Below, one piece after another: positions 19,732 to 28,915 of a stretch of 64,000 nt of DNA (within the stretch, counting starts at the first letter, position 1; every line of letters begins with the position of its first letter). The position numbers were made by a program, and so were the translations under genes. Below the pieces are notes generated by a model. That model worked only from the letters and a program-made list of their open reading frames with translations, ran no database searches and was not told the DNA's origin. Origin of the DNA: Quadrisphaera sp. RL12-1S. GTDB taxonomy: Bacteria > Actinomycetota > Actinomycetes > Actinomycetales > Quadrisphaeraceae. Location of the stretch: positions 1 through 64,000 of the forward strand of contig NZ_JACNME010000016.1 of the NCBI RefSeq assembly GCF_014270065.1, in the 5' to 3' direction.

Positions 19732-22055
19732 GCTCGACCGGCCGTCTGAGGCTGGCTGCCGCGGTGGCGGTGCTGGCCACCGCCGCGGGCTTGCACCTGG
19801 TGGTGCAGGGCACCGCCTGGTACGTGCAGGTGGCGCTCGCGGTGGTGGTGGTCTCGGCCACCGGGGCCGCCGCCTCGGCCCTGCGCCTGCCCTCCTGGGT
19901 GGGGGCGGTGGCGCAGCCGGTGGCGCTGCTCGTGGTGCTCTGCGTGCTCTTCGTCCCCGGTCAGGCCGTGCTGGGGCTGCTGCCGGGGCCGGAGGCCCTG
20001 CGCGCGCTGTGGGCGCTGGTGCTGGAGGGCCGGGAGACCGTGCACTCCCAGGCGGCGCCGGTGCTCGCCGAGCCGGGCCTGCGGCTGCTGGTCACCGCGG
20101 GCGCGGGCGCCGTCGCCGTCGTCGTCGACGTGGTGGCGGTGGCGCTGCGCTCCCCGGCGCTGACGGGTCCGGTGCTGCTCGCCGTGCACGCGGTGGCGGT
20201 GGTCTTCGCCCCCGGCGGGGTGTCGTGGGGGTGGTTCGCGCTGGCGGTGGCCGGGTGGCTGCTGCTCGTGGCCGCTGACGCCGGCTCCCGCACCGCCGCG
20301 TGGGGGCGCCGCGTGCAGCAGCGCCGGCCGACCGGCGCCGGCCCCACCCGCCGCTCGGGAGGCCCGGCCGTCGGCCTGGCGGGGGCCGCGGGAGCCGTCG
20401 CCGTCGTCGTCGTGGCCCTGGTCGCCGCGGTGGTGGTGCCCCCGCTGGTGCCCGGCACCACGTCCGTGGTGCTCGTGGGCGGCAACGGCCAGGGCATCGG
20501 CGGCGCCGCCGCCAACTCCGTGAACCCCCTGCTGGACCTGCGCTCGGACCTGCAGAGCCAGGGCACCGCCGAGGTGCTGCGCTACCGCACCTCCGCCGTC
20601 TCGCCGTCCCCGCTGCGGATCGTCACCGTGGACGACTTCGACGGCGCGGTGTGGCGGCCCACCCCCATCGACCCGGCCCAGACCCGCGCCCTGCGCGACG
20701 GGATGCCGGCCCCGCCGGGACTCGCGGACTCCACCCCGCGCACGGACGTCACCTACGACATCACCGTGGACGCGCTGCGCCAGCAGTGGCTGCCCGCGCC
20801 GTACCCGGCCACGCAGGTGCAGGTCAGCGGCGACTGGGTGGTGGACACCAGCACCCTGAACATCCGGGCCCAGGGCCGCACGGTCACGCAGCAGGACCAG
20901 CGCTACCGGATCACCCAGGCCGCCGTCGCGCCCACGCCGGAGCAGCTGCGCGACGCGGGCGAGGCCCCGGAGGCCATCACCCAGCGCTACACCGCGCTGC
21001 CGCAGGACCTCCCGCCCCAGCTGGCGCAGACCGCGCGCGAGGTGGTGGGGTCGGAGACCGACGAGTTCCTGCAGGCCAGCGAGCTGCAGGACTGGTTCCG
21101 CAGCACCGGTGGGTTCACCTACTCCCTGGAGGCCCCCGAGCCGCGCACGGCCAACGCCCTGGCCGACTTCCTCACCGACAAGACCGGGTACTGCGTGCAC
21201 TTCGCCTCGGCGATGGCGGTGATGGCCCGCACCCTCGGCATCCCCTCGCGCGTGGCCGTGGGCTTCCTGCCCGGCGCCTCGCTCGGCGACGGCTCCTGGC
21301 AGGTCACCCTGCAGGACGCGCACGCCTGGCCGGAGCTGTACTTCGAGGGCGCGGGCTGGGTGCGCTTCGAGCCCACCCCCAGCGCCCGCACCGGCACGGC
21401 ACCCGCCTGGACCCAGGCCCCCGTGGCACCGCTCGCCCCGAGCACGGCGTCCAGCGGCGCCAGCGCCACCACGGCGGCCCCCAGCTCCTCCGCCACGTCC
21501 TCCGCTGCGCCGAGCACCACCGCCAGCGCAGCCCCGGGACAGCAGGAGCAGTCGGCGGTGCCGTGGTCCGGGCTCCTCGTGGTGCTGGCGCTCGTGCTCG
21601 GGGTGCTGGCCGCACCGCTGGCCAGCCGCTCGCTGGTGCGCCGGCGGCGGTGGAGCCGCGCGAGCAGCGACGCCGCGCGCGCCGAAGCGGCGTGGGCCGA
21701 CCTCGTCGAGCAGATCGGCGACCTCGGCGTGGTGCTGCCGCCGTCCCAGACACCGCGACAGGTGGGCGCCCGGCTCGAGGAGGGCCTGCGCCACGAGGAC
21801 GGGCCGAGCGCCCAGGCGCCGGCCGTCGCGCGGCTGGTGGGGGCGGTGGAGGGCGCCCGCTACGGCTCCGGCGGCTCCAGCGGCTCGCGGGGCTCGCGGG
21901 GCGGAGGGACCGCCCTGGCCGAGGACGTCCGCGAGGTGGTCGGCGCGGTGGTCGCCCAGCGGCCGGGCTCGGCCACGTGGCGCTGGCGGCTCCTGCCCCC
22001 GTCCGGGGTGGCGCACCTGCGCCGCTGGGGCCGGGCGCTGCTGCGCCGCAGCTGA
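19728..22055 (+). CDS. TgpA-like membrane transglutaminase
   Basis: Polytopic protein with an extracytoplasmic transglutaminase core. The 775-residue product has about six N-terminal membrane segments, a TgpA N-terminal region, a transglutaminase-like domain with Cys in TGYCVHFASAMAVMARTLG (near residue 488) and His in DAHAWPELYF (near 531), then a Ser/Thr/Ala-rich linker, one more membrane segment (WSGLLVVLALVLGVLAA) and a DUF4129-like cytoplasmic tail. The third catalytic acid appears as Glu in RFEPTP. Third gene of the MoxR operon; ATG overlaps the DUF58 stop. The natural substrate is unknown. Confidence 0.9.
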   Translation: MSSTGRLRLAAAVAVLATAAGLHLVVQGTAWYVQVALAVVVVSATGAAASALRLPSWVGAVAQPVALLVVLCVLFVPGQAVLGLLPGPEALRALWALVLEGRETVHSQAAPVLAEPGLRLLVTAGAGAVAVVVDVVAVALRSPALTGPVLLAVHAVAVVFAPGGVSWGWFALAVAGWLLLVAADAGSRTAAWGRRVQQRRPTGAGPTRRSGGPAVGLAGAAGAVAVVVVALVAAVVVPPLVPGTTSVVLVGGNGQGIGGAAANSVNPLLDLRSDLQSQGTAEVLRYRTSAVSPSPLRIVTVDDFDGAVWRPTPIDPAQTRALRDGMPAPPGLADSTPRTDVTYDITVDALRQQWLPAPYPATQVQVSGDWVVDTSTLNIRAQGRTVTQQDQRYRITQAAVAPTPEQLRDAGEAPEAITQRYTALPQDLPPQLAQTAREVVGSETDEFLQASELQDWFRSTGGFTYSLEAPEPRTANALADFLTDKTGYCVHFASAMAVMARTLGIPSRVAVGFLPGASLGDGSWQVTLQDAHAWPELYFEGAGWVRFEPTPSARTGTAPAWTQAPVAPLAPSTASSGASATTAAPSSSATSSAAPSTTASAAPGQQEQSAVPWSGLLVVLALVLGVLAAPLASRSLVRRRRWSRASSDAARAEAAWADLVEQIGDLGVVLPPSQTPRQVGARLEEGLRHEDGPSAQAPAVARLVGAVEGARYGSGGSSGSRGSRGGGTALAEDVREVVGAVVAQRPGSATWRWRLLPPSGVAHLRRWGRALLRRS

Positions 22056-22071
22056 CCCGGACCTCACCCGT

Positions 22072-22227
22072 CCAGCACTCGGGTGCCCCAGTGCTGCTTC
22101 GGGGCTCCTCCATCCAGCACTCGGGTGCCCCAGTGCTGCTTCGGGGGCGCCCCGTCCAGCACTCGGGTGTCTCAGTGCTGCTTCGGGGGCGCCTCGTCCA
22201 GCACTGAGGCACCCCAGTGCTGGACGA
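22072..22227 (+). repeat. 42-bp tandem repeat array with internal hairpins
   Basis: Units start at 22072, 22114, 22156 and 22198, exactly 42 bp apart; the fourth is divergent. Every unit contains CAGCACT and AGTGCTG arms that can fold. In the last unit this becomes a perfect 13-bp stem (22194-22206 with 22215-22227, 8-nt loop). The array starts 16 bp after the transglutaminase stop and probably shapes the 3' end of that transcript. Confidence 0.8.
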
Positions 22228-22278
22228 GGATCAGCGCTGCTGGGCCCGCAAGGAACCCTGCGCCCCTCCGAGACGAGC

Positions 22279-22327
22279 ACGACGACGAGAGGCCCGCCCC
22301 TTCCCGGGGCGGGCCTCTCGTCGTCGT
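22279..22327. terminator. Bidirectional terminator hairpin (22-bp perfect stem)
   Basis: Arms 22279-22300 and 22306-22327 are perfectly complementary over 22 bp with a 5-nt ttccc loop. It sits between two convergent genes, the transglutaminase and the DUF3040 gene, 34 bp from the DUF3040 stop. The symmetric stem would serve both strands; no long U tract follows, as is common in high-GC actinobacteria. Confidence 0.75.
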
Positions 22328-22360
22328 CGTGGGCCCTGCAGGGTGGCAGGGCGGTGGGGC

Positions 22361-22807
22361 TCAGCCCCAGCGGTCGTCCCGGCGGCGGTCCCACCGCTGC
22401 TCGAGGCGCTGCATGAAGGTGCCCTGGCGGCGGGCCCTCGCCGGCCGCTGGTGGCCGGCCTGCGGACGCGGGGCCGGTCGGCCGTCAGCCCCGACCACGC
22501 CGACCGGGCCGCTCTCCGCGCGGCCTCCGGCGCCGGAGACGGCGTAGAGGATGCCGCCCAGCATGATCACGAAGGCCAGGCCACCGATGCCGTAGACCCA
22601 GCCGCGCTGCGCGAGCGGGATGAGGAACAGGGTGCCCACGAGCGCCGCGAGACCCGCGACGGCGACACCCACGCCGACGACCACGCTGCGCCGGCCACCG
22701 CCCTGGCGGCGGGGGCCGCGCATGGTCGAGGCGAAGCGGGGGTCGTCGGAGAGCAGCTGCTGCTCCATCTGCTCCAGCAGACGCTGCTCGTGCTCGGACA
22801 GCGGCAC
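22361..22807 (-). CDS. DUF3040 membrane protein
   Basis: Small actinobacterial protein of unknown function, typically encoded next to dinB and mraZ. The MPLSEHEQRLLEQMEQQL opening is the DUF3040 signature; two hydrophobic segments follow (VVVGVGVAVAGLAALVGTLF and WVYGIGGLAFVIMLGGILYAV), then an Arg/Gln-rich cytoplasmic tail. The 148-residue length is normal. GTG at 22807 has a strong AGGAGGT site 6 nt upstream, and a TATCCT -10-like box lies about 35 bp upstream. Confidence 0.92.
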   Translation of the reverse strand: MPLSEHEQRLLEQMEQQLLSDDPRFASTMRGPRRQGGGRRSVVVGVGVAVAGLAALVGTLFLIPLAQRGWVYGIGGLAFVIMLGGILYAVSGAGGRAESGPVGVVGADGRPAPRPQAGHQRPARARRQGTFMQRLEQRWDRRRDDRWG

Positions 22808-22967
22808 TGCGACCTCCTGCGGTCAACACTCTCGGGGTCTCAGGATAGGCGCCGTCAAGGGGTGGGGAAAGCCGGTCTGGCGCCGTCCGCGCAACCTGTG
22901 CGCAACACCGCATTTACCGCCCCACCAGCACCACTGTCCCCACCAGTACCACCACGGGGCCCTGTCG

Positions 22968-24272
22968 TCAGGGGACTCCCCCGGTCGGAGGACGGCCCTG
23001 CCCACCGGGCCGCGGCAGCAGCAGCGACGCGGGCGCCACCACGCCGCTGCCGAACCGCCGCACCGCGGCGTCCACGGCGCGGTCGGCCTCGCGCCAGCCC
23101 CGCTCGGGCTCGTCCAGGCGCAGCTGGCGCGGCACCCGCTCGGCGTCGACGAGGCCCTCCACGCGCACCCCCACCAGCCGGATGCGGGCGCGCTGCAGGC
23201 CCATCGCCGTCCACAGGGCCGCGGCCGCGGCGTAGACGTCGCGCCCGGAGTCCGTGGCCTCGCGCAGCGTCCGCGAGCGCGTGACGGTGGTGAAGTCGGC
23301 GAAGCGCACCACCAGCACCACCGTGCGGCCCACGTGCCCGTCGCGGCGCAGGTGGCGGGCCACCCGCTCGGACATCCGCAGCACCTCGCGCAGGACCACC
23401 TCGGGGTCGTCGACGTCGACGGCGAAGGTCTCCTGCGCGCCGGTGCTCCGCTCGGCGACGGCCGCGCTGGGCACCACGGGCCGGGGGTCGCGGCCCCAGG
23501 CGAGCTCGTGCAGGGAGGCGCCGAGCGCGTCACCGAGGGCGCGGCGCAGTGTGGCCGAGGGCGTGTGCGCCACCTGGCCCACCGTGTGCAGGCCGAGGCG
23601 GGCCAGGGCCTGCTCGGTCTTCTCCCCCACGCCCCACAGCGCGCTGGTGGGCAGCGGGTGCAGGAAGGGCACCACCTGGTCGGCGGGCACCACGAGGGCG
23701 CCGTCGGGCTTGGCGCGGCCCGAGGCGAGCTTGGCCACGGCCTTCGTCGTCGCCAGGCCCACCGAGCAGGTCACGCCCTGCTCGTCGGCCACCCGGTCGC
23801 GCAGGTCGGTGGCGATCTGCAGCGGGGAGCCGGAGCGGCGCACCGCTCCGGAGACGTCGAGGAAGGCCTCGTCCATGCCCAGCTGCTCCACCACCGGGGT
23901 CACCGAGGTGAACAGGGCGACGACGGCGGCCGAGACCGCGGCGTACCGGTCGGGGTCGGGCGGGAGGACGACGGCGTCGGGGCACATCCGGCGGGCGCGG
24001 CTCATGGACATGGCCGAGTGGACGCCGGAGCGGCGCGCCTCGTAGGTGGCGGACAGGACCACGCCGCGGCTCGAGCCGCCGCCGACGATGACGGGCTTGC
24101 CGCGCAGGTCGGGGCGCTCGAGCAGGGAGACGGAGGCGTAGAAGGCGTCCATGTCCACGTGGAGCACGGTGCACCCGTCGCTGGCGTCGCCGGGGGTGTG
24201 CTGGCGCAGGCCGGCGACGGAGGCGGCCACGGCGGGGTCGAGCCCGGCCCGGGCGAGCTGGCTGCGGCTCAC
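22968..24272 (-). CDS. dinB: DNA polymerase IV (Y family)
   Basis: Translesion DNA polymerase. The 434-residue protein has the catalytic VLHVDMDAFYASVSLLERPD (first Asp pair) and LGMDEAFLDVSG (second Asp-Glu) motifs, a helix-hairpin-helix region (LWGVGEKTEQALARLGLHTVGQ) and the little-finger domain. GTG at 24272 follows a purine-rich GAGGGGG stretch; the longer open frame reads through intergenic DNA. No LexA box is seen immediately upstream, so it may not be directly SOS-induced. Sits between DUF3040 and dnaE2 on the same strand. Confidence 0.94.
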   Translation of the reverse strand: MSRSQLARAGLDPAVAASVAGLRQHTPGDASDGCTVLHVDMDAFYASVSLLERPDLRGKPVIVGGGSSRGVVLSATYEARRSGVHSAMSMSRARRMCPDAVVLPPDPDRYAAVSAAVVALFTSVTPVVEQLGMDEAFLDVSGAVRRSGSPLQIATDLRDRVADEQGVTCSVGLATTKAVAKLASGRAKPDGALVVPADQVVPFLHPLPTSALWGVGEKTEQALARLGLHTVGQVAHTPSATLRRALGDALGASLHELAWGRDPRPVVPSAAVAERSTGAQETFAVDVDDPEVVLREVLRMSERVARHLRRDGHVGRTVVLVVRFADFTTVTRSRTLREATDSGRDVYAAAAALWTAMGLQRARIRLVGVRVEGLVDAERVPRQLRLDEPERGWREADRAVDAAVRRFGSGVVAPASLLLPRPGGQGRPPTGGVP

Positions 24273-24350
24273 GCTCGCCCACCCCCTCGAACCGCACTCT
24301 CCGCGGCGAGTGCCACCGTCCTCCGGCTCCGCGCTCTCCTGCCCCATCCC

Positions 24351-24440
24351 GCGAGTTCGCGCCCCATGGCGCGAGATCCGGCCCCATCCGATCCCCTGAT
24401 GGGGCGCGAACTCGCCTGAAGGGGCGCGAACTCGGCTGAA
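24351..24440. repeat. Inverted repeat (17-bp arms) plus 20-bp direct repeat
   Basis: Arms 24351-24367 and 24399-24415 are perfectly complementary with a 31-nt loop. The right arm is also the start of a 20-bp unit beginning GGGGCGCGAACTCG that repeats head to tail at 24401 and 24421 with one change. It lies in the dnaE2-dinB gap (24273-24495), which holds no gene, and would form a terminator-like structure downstream of dnaE2. Confidence 0.7.
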
Positions 24441-24495
24441 GGGGCGGAAGGGTCGCGGAAGGCGTTCGACCGGTGCGCCATCGGACGGACCGCGG

Positions 24496-27400
24496 TCACC
24501 ACCCGGCGCTCCCGGAGCTGGAGTGCCACAGCTTGCGCGGGGCACCTCGCCCGGCACCGCCTCCGCGCTCGGCGTCGAGGAGGTCCTCGAGGGCGTCGTC
24601 GGCCGAGCGCTCCGGCGCTCCGGCGTCGTCCCCGGCAGCCGCACCGGCGGCGGAGACCCGCGTGTTGCGGGTGTCGCTGCCCGGCGGGGCGACGTCGGCG
24701 TACGGGGAGAGCAGGAAGCCGCTGGCGTGCACGAACACCCGCCGCGCCGACGCTCCCCCCATGCCGCCGGCGCGGCGCGCAGCGTCGTCGGCGGTGCGCC
24801 CGGCACCGGGCCGGTCGCCCACGGGCAGCCCGCTCGCCGCCGCCGCAGCGGCCTCCTCCTGCGCCGCGGCCTCCCGCGCGCCCGCTCCGGCGTAGCGCTC
24901 GTCGCGCTGCCCGGGGCCGGAGCGCCCGGAGTCGAGCCCGGGCACCGCGCCGTCGTCGCGGCCCTGGCCGATGACCCGCGAGGGCGCCATGACGGGCCGG
25001 CTCGACCGGGACGCCGCCGCCCCGGCCACCGCGGCCGCGCCGTACCCGGCCGCGGGCTGACCGGCCATGACGCGGCGCACGCCGTCCACCCCGTGCTCGG
25101 ACCAGACCCGCCACAGCGCCGGCATGGCCCACGCGCCCGTGGCGCGCAGCGACACCCCGCGCGGGCCGGTGCGGCGCAGCTCACCGCGCACCACGAGCAG
25201 CCACGAGCCGAACACCGTGGAGGCGTACGGGCCCTGGGCGTCCTCGAAGAAGGTGGCGTCCACCGGGCCGGTGGAGTCGTCCAGGGTGAGGAACACCACG
25301 CGCCGCCCGGAGCGGATGGGCGGGGTCTGCGTGGCCACCTTCACGCCCGCCACCAGCAGGTCGCTGCGCGCGTGCTGGTCGCGCAGCGCGCTGGAGCGCA
25401 CCACGCCGAGCGCGTCCAGCATCGGCCCGTACGCGGAGACCACGTGGTGGCTGGCGTCCAGGCCGAGCACCTCCAGCTCGGTGCGCACCTGCTCGGCCGC
25501 GGTCATCTCCGGCAGGCCCGACGGCTCGACGTCGCCGGGGGCGTCACCGAGGTCGAGCGCGAGCTGCACGTCCTCGCCCTCGGCGGACCGGGAAGGGCGG
25601 GGAGACCTGGACGACGACGACGAGGGGCGGGCGCGGGCGGCGCCGCGCTCGAGGGCACGGGTGTGCCGGTCGAGGTCGGCGACCTGCAGCAGCAGGTCGC
25701 GTCGCGTCACCACGCCGCGGCGGCGCACGGGGGCGGTGAGCCCCAGCCCGTAGACCGAGTCGAGCGCGCCGGTGAGCACGAGGCGCTCCAGCACCGGGCG
25801 GGACGGGTGCGCGCGGTTCCACAGGTCGGACAGCGAGTGGTACGGCTGGCCGGCCACGATGCGCGCGACCTCGGCGTCGCTGATGCCCTTGACCTCCGCC
25901 AGCGACAGCCGGATGCCCCAGTCGCGCCCGTCGGGCACGGCGGCGTCCAGGCGGTAGCGGCTCGCGAACGGGCCGTACCGCTCCGAGGCCTCCCGCTCGC
26001 CCCAGCGCGGCGGCTGGGCGGGCGCCGGCCGGGGCCTCTCGTCGTCGTCGCGAGCCGGGCCGGCGGGGAACTGCTGCAGCACCGCGGGCGGCGGCTGGTC
26101 CCAGGGCGCCACCGGCTCCACCCGGTACTCGCCGGTGGAGGCGTTGACGTCGAGCGGGAGCACCGCGACGCCCAGGGTGCGGGCGTCGTCGAGGATGAGG
26201 CGCTTGGGGTACATGCCCGGGTCGTGGGTGAGCACCCCGGCGAGGAAGTGCGCCGGCCAGTGGGCCTTGAACCACGCCGACTGGTAGGTGGGCAGCGCGA
26301 ACGCCGCCGCGTGGGCCTTGCAGAACCCGAACGAGGCGAAGGCCGCCAGCACCTCCCAGATCCGCTGCACCTCGGCCTCGCTGAACCCCGCCGCGAGCGC
26401 GCGCGGGCGCCACCAGGTCTCCACCTCGGCCTGCCCGTCGCGGGTGCCCAGGGCCCGGCGGACCTCGTCGGCCTGGGACAGGCTCACCCCGGCGGTCTCG
26501 GCGACGATCTCGAGCACCTGCTCGTGGAAGACCACCACCCCGCAGGTCTGCTCCAGCGCCCCCCGCAGGCGGGGGTGCAGGTGGTCGGGCGCGCGCCAGC
26601 CCTGCCGGGCCATGAGGAAGGGCGTGACCATGTCGGACTTCACCGGTCCGGGGCGGAACAGGGAGATGTCGATGACGAGGTCGGCGAAGTCCTGCGGGGC
26701 GAACTTGCCCACCAGCTCGCGCTGCCCGGGCGACTCGATCTGGAAGCAGCCCAGGGTGCGGGTGGAGCGGACCAGGCGGAAGGCGTCCTCGTCGTCCAGG
26801 GGCACCGCGTCCAGGTCGATGCGCTGGCCCGTGGTGCGCTCCACCTCCCGAGCGGCGTGCGCGAACGCCGACTGCATGCGGATGCCCAGCACGTCCAGCT
26901 TGAGCAGGCCCATGACCTCGACGTCGTCCTTGTCGAAGGAGCTCATGGGGAAGCTCGTGGCGGACGGCTGCACCGGGGTCCTGTCGAGCAGCGAGGCGTC
27001 GGAGAGCAGCACACCGCACGGGTGCAGCGCGGTGTGGCGGGGTAGCCCGTCGAGGCTCTCCACGAGGTCGTAGAGCAGGTCGAGGCGGGGGTCGGCCAGG
27101 CCGGAGGCGCGCAGCTCGGGCAGGTCGCGCAGGGCGTGGCGCACGTCGCGGGCGCGCAGGTGCGGGAAGGCCTTGGCGATGGCGTCGACCTCGCCGGGCG
27201 GCATCCCGAGGGCCGCGCCGACGTCGCGGACGGCGTGGCGGACCCGGTAGGTGTCGGTCATGGCGACGGCGGCCACGCGGTCTCCCCCGAAGCGGGCCAG
27301 CACCGCGTCGTAGACCTCGGTGCGGCGGGCGGACTCGACGTCGACGTCGATGTCGGGCAGCTCCGCGCGGGCGGTGGTGAGGAAGCGCTCCATGAGCAGG

Positions 27401-28848
27401 CCGTGGGCGAGGGGGTCGACCCCGGAGATGCCGAGCAGGTGGTTGACCAGGCTGCCGGCGCCGGAGCCGCGGGCGGCCACGCGCACGCCGAGGGAGCGGG
27501 TGAGGTCGCAGACCTCGGCCACGGTGAGGAAGTACGTGGGGAAGCCGAGCGCCCCGATGACGCCCAGCTCCTCGTCCATGCGGTGCCGCACGCGCTGCAG
27601 GTGGGCGAGCGAGGCGCCCGGGTAGCGGGTGTGGACGGCGCCCTCGCAGCGGGCGCGCAGCACGGCGCCGGCGTCCTCGACGGTGCGCACGGACGGGCCG
27701 GCCACCAGGTGCGGCTCGGGCAGGTGGACCGCGCCGATGCCGAGGTCGGCGCGCGGGTCGAGGTGGCAGCGGGCGGCGAGGCGCTCGGTGTCGGCCAGCA
27801 GCTGGGCGGCGCCGCCGGACTCGTGGGCGCGAGGCGCGCCGGCGGCGGTGGCGACCCTCTCGGCGAGGTCGCGCATCGCCGCGGCCGGCTTGAGCCAGCC
27901 GTGGCCGGTGGCCCTGTCGAGGTGGCGGGAGGCCAGCGGGACCAGGCGGCGGGCGGCGTCGAGCACGTCGGCGGTGGCGGCGCCCTCCGGGCCGCCGTGG
28001 CGCACGGCGTTGGTGAGGACGGCGGGCACGCCGGCCTCCCGGGCCAGGGCCAGGGTGCGCGCCGCGTGCCCGAGGCTGGCGGGGGTGCCCTCGGGGCCGA
28101 GGTGGCAGACCACTTCCACGGCCAGGCAGCCCAGCGGCAGTGCGGAGTACCAGCGGGCCAGCAGGGCGCGGGCGAGGTCGGGGCGGCGGGCCAGCAGCGC
28201 GCGGCCCACCTCGCTGTCCGGCCCGAGCAGCACGGTGAGCGCCGGGGCGCCGGAGGCGGGGTCGAGCGCGTGCTCGGCGATCTCGGCCAGGGTGGTCACC
28301 GGGGTGCCGCGTCGGCCGCCGACCGCGCTCAGCGAGCCGGGCGCCTCGCCGCGGGCGTGGGCGGCGGTGGACAGCCGGCACAGGCGGGCCCAGCCCGCAC
28401 CGGCCGGCAGCGGCGGGTCGCCCGGGTCCGGGGTCCAGCCCGCTGCCGCGGTCAGGGAGGTGCTGGAGCCGTGGGCGAGGACGACGACGCGGGGCAGCCG
28501 CGCGTCCACGGCGGCTCCGCCGCGCACCGGCGTCCTGCCTCGTCCCCCAGCACTCCCGTGATCATGGTCCCCCGCAAGCGGGAGGTGCCCCCAGTTGTGC
28601 ACACGCAGGTCGCTGGGCTCGACGGCGAGGTCCATCCCCAGCAGGGGGACGAGACCCTCCTGGGCGCACGCGACGGCGTGCTTGACCGCGCCGCGCAGCC
28701 CGTCGCGGTCGGTGAGCGCGAGGGCGCGCTGGCCGTCGGCGGCGGCGCGCTCGGCGAGGGCCGCCGGGGTGTCGGTGCCGTGCTGCAGGCTCCACCCGGA
28801 GGCGACGTGCAGGTGCGTGAACGAGCGGGCGGGCTGTGACGGCGGCAC
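24496..28848 (-). CDS. dnaE2: Error-prone DNA polymerase III alpha subunit DnaE2
   Basis: SOS mutasome replicative-type polymerase (C family). Domains: PHP at the N-terminus (FTHLHVASGWS), polymerase palm with PDIDVDV near residue 500, fingers (ISLFRPGPVKSDMVTPFLM, FGFCKAHAAAFALPTYQSAW), HhH, and an OB-fold region (RVVFLTLDDSTGPVDATFFE). GTG at 28848 follows GGGAGGAGCGAG and matches the conserved start. At 1450 residues it is well above the usual 1050-1170; extra length comes from low-complexity inserts (after about residue 85, ARDDDERPRP, PSSSSSRSPRP) and a C-terminal Ala/Gly extension of about 130 residues. A perfect LexA box lies upstream. No imuA'/imuB partner is adjacent. Confidence 0.93.
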   Translation of the reverse strand: MPPSQPARSFTHLHVASGWSLQHGTDTPAALAERAAADGQRALALTDRDGLRGAVKHAVACAQEGLVPLLGMDLAVEPSDLRVHNWGHLPLAGDHDHGSAGGRGRTPVRGGAAVDARLPRVVVLAHGSSTSLTAAAGWTPDPGDPPLPAGAGWARLCRLSTAAHARGEAPGSLSAVGGRRGTPVTTLAEIAEHALDPASGAPALTVLLGPDSEVGRALLARRPDLARALLARWYSALPLGCLAVEVVCHLGPEGTPASLGHAARTLALAREAGVPAVLTNAVRHGGPEGAATADVLDAARRLVPLASRHLDRATGHGWLKPAAAMRDLAERVATAAGAPRAHESGGAAQLLADTERLAARCHLDPRADLGIGAVHLPEPHLVAGPSVRTVEDAGAVLRARCEGAVHTRYPGASLAHLQRVRHRMDEELGVIGALGFPTYFLTVAEVCDLTRSLGVRVAARGSGAGSLVNHLLGISGVDPLAHGLLMERFLTTARAELPDIDVDVESARRTEVYDAVLARFGGDRVAAVAMTDTYRVRHAVRDVGAALGMPPGEVDAIAKAFPHLRARDVRHALRDLPELRASGLADPRLDLLYDLVESLDGLPRHTALHPCGVLLSDASLLDRTPVQPSATSFPMSSFDKDDVEVMGLLKLDVLGIRMQSAFAHAAREVERTTGQRIDLDAVPLDDEDAFRLVRSTRTLGCFQIESPGQRELVGKFAPQDFADLVIDISLFRPGPVKSDMVTPFLMARQGWRAPDHLHPRLRGALEQTCGVVVFHEQVLEIVAETAGVSLSQADEVRRALGTRDGQAEVETWWRPRALAAGFSEAEVQRIWEVLAAFASFGFCKAHAAAFALPTYQSAWFKAHWPAHFLAGVLTHDPGMYPKRLILDDARTLGVAVLPLDVNASTGEYRVEPVAPWDQPPPAVLQQFPAGPARDDDERPRPAPAQPPRWGEREASERYGPFASRYRLDAAVPDGRDWGIRLSLAEVKGISDAEVARIVAGQPYHSLSDLWNRAHPSRPVLERLVLTGALDSVYGLGLTAPVRRRGVVTRRDLLLQVADLDRHTRALERGAARARPSSSSSRSPRPSRSAEGEDVQLALDLGDAPGDVEPSGLPEMTAAEQVRTELEVLGLDASHHVVSAYGPMLDALGVVRSSALRDQHARSDLLVAGVKVATQTPPIRSGRRVVFLTLDDSTGPVDATFFEDAQGPYASTVFGSWLLVVRGELRRTGPRGVSLRATGAWAMPALWRVWSEHGVDGVRRVMAGQPAAGYGAAAVAGAAASRSSRPVMAPSRVIGQGRDDGAVPGLDSGRSGPGQRDERYAGAGAREAAAQEEAAAAAASGLPVGDRPGAGRTADDAARRAGGMGGASARRVFVHASGFLLSPYADVAPPGSDTRNTRVSAAGAAAGDDAGAPERSADDALEDLLDAERGGGAGRGAPRKLWHSSSGSAGW

Positions 28849-28915
28849 CTCGCTCCTCCCCGGACCGGCCCGCGGTGAGCTCCGCGGGGCAGCAGACCGG
28901 GGAAGGTCGGCCTGG

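Noticed and set aside
22072-22227. CRISPR-like array
   Set aside because: Units are contiguous, with no unique spacers between repeats and no cas genes nearby.
18837-22394. Minus-strand frame of 1185 codons opposite the DUF58 and transglutaminase genes
   Set aside because: High-GC antisense frame with no domain; the plus strand has three recognised proteins with coupled starts.
22083-22547. Possible repeat protein read from the 42-bp array (VPQCCFGAPPSSTR units)
   Set aside because: No ribosome site, no homology recognised, and the frame runs into the terminator and antisense to DUF3040.
24463-24468. GTTCGA half site near the dinB-dnaE2 gap as a third LexA box
   Set aside because: Only one half of the palindrome is present.
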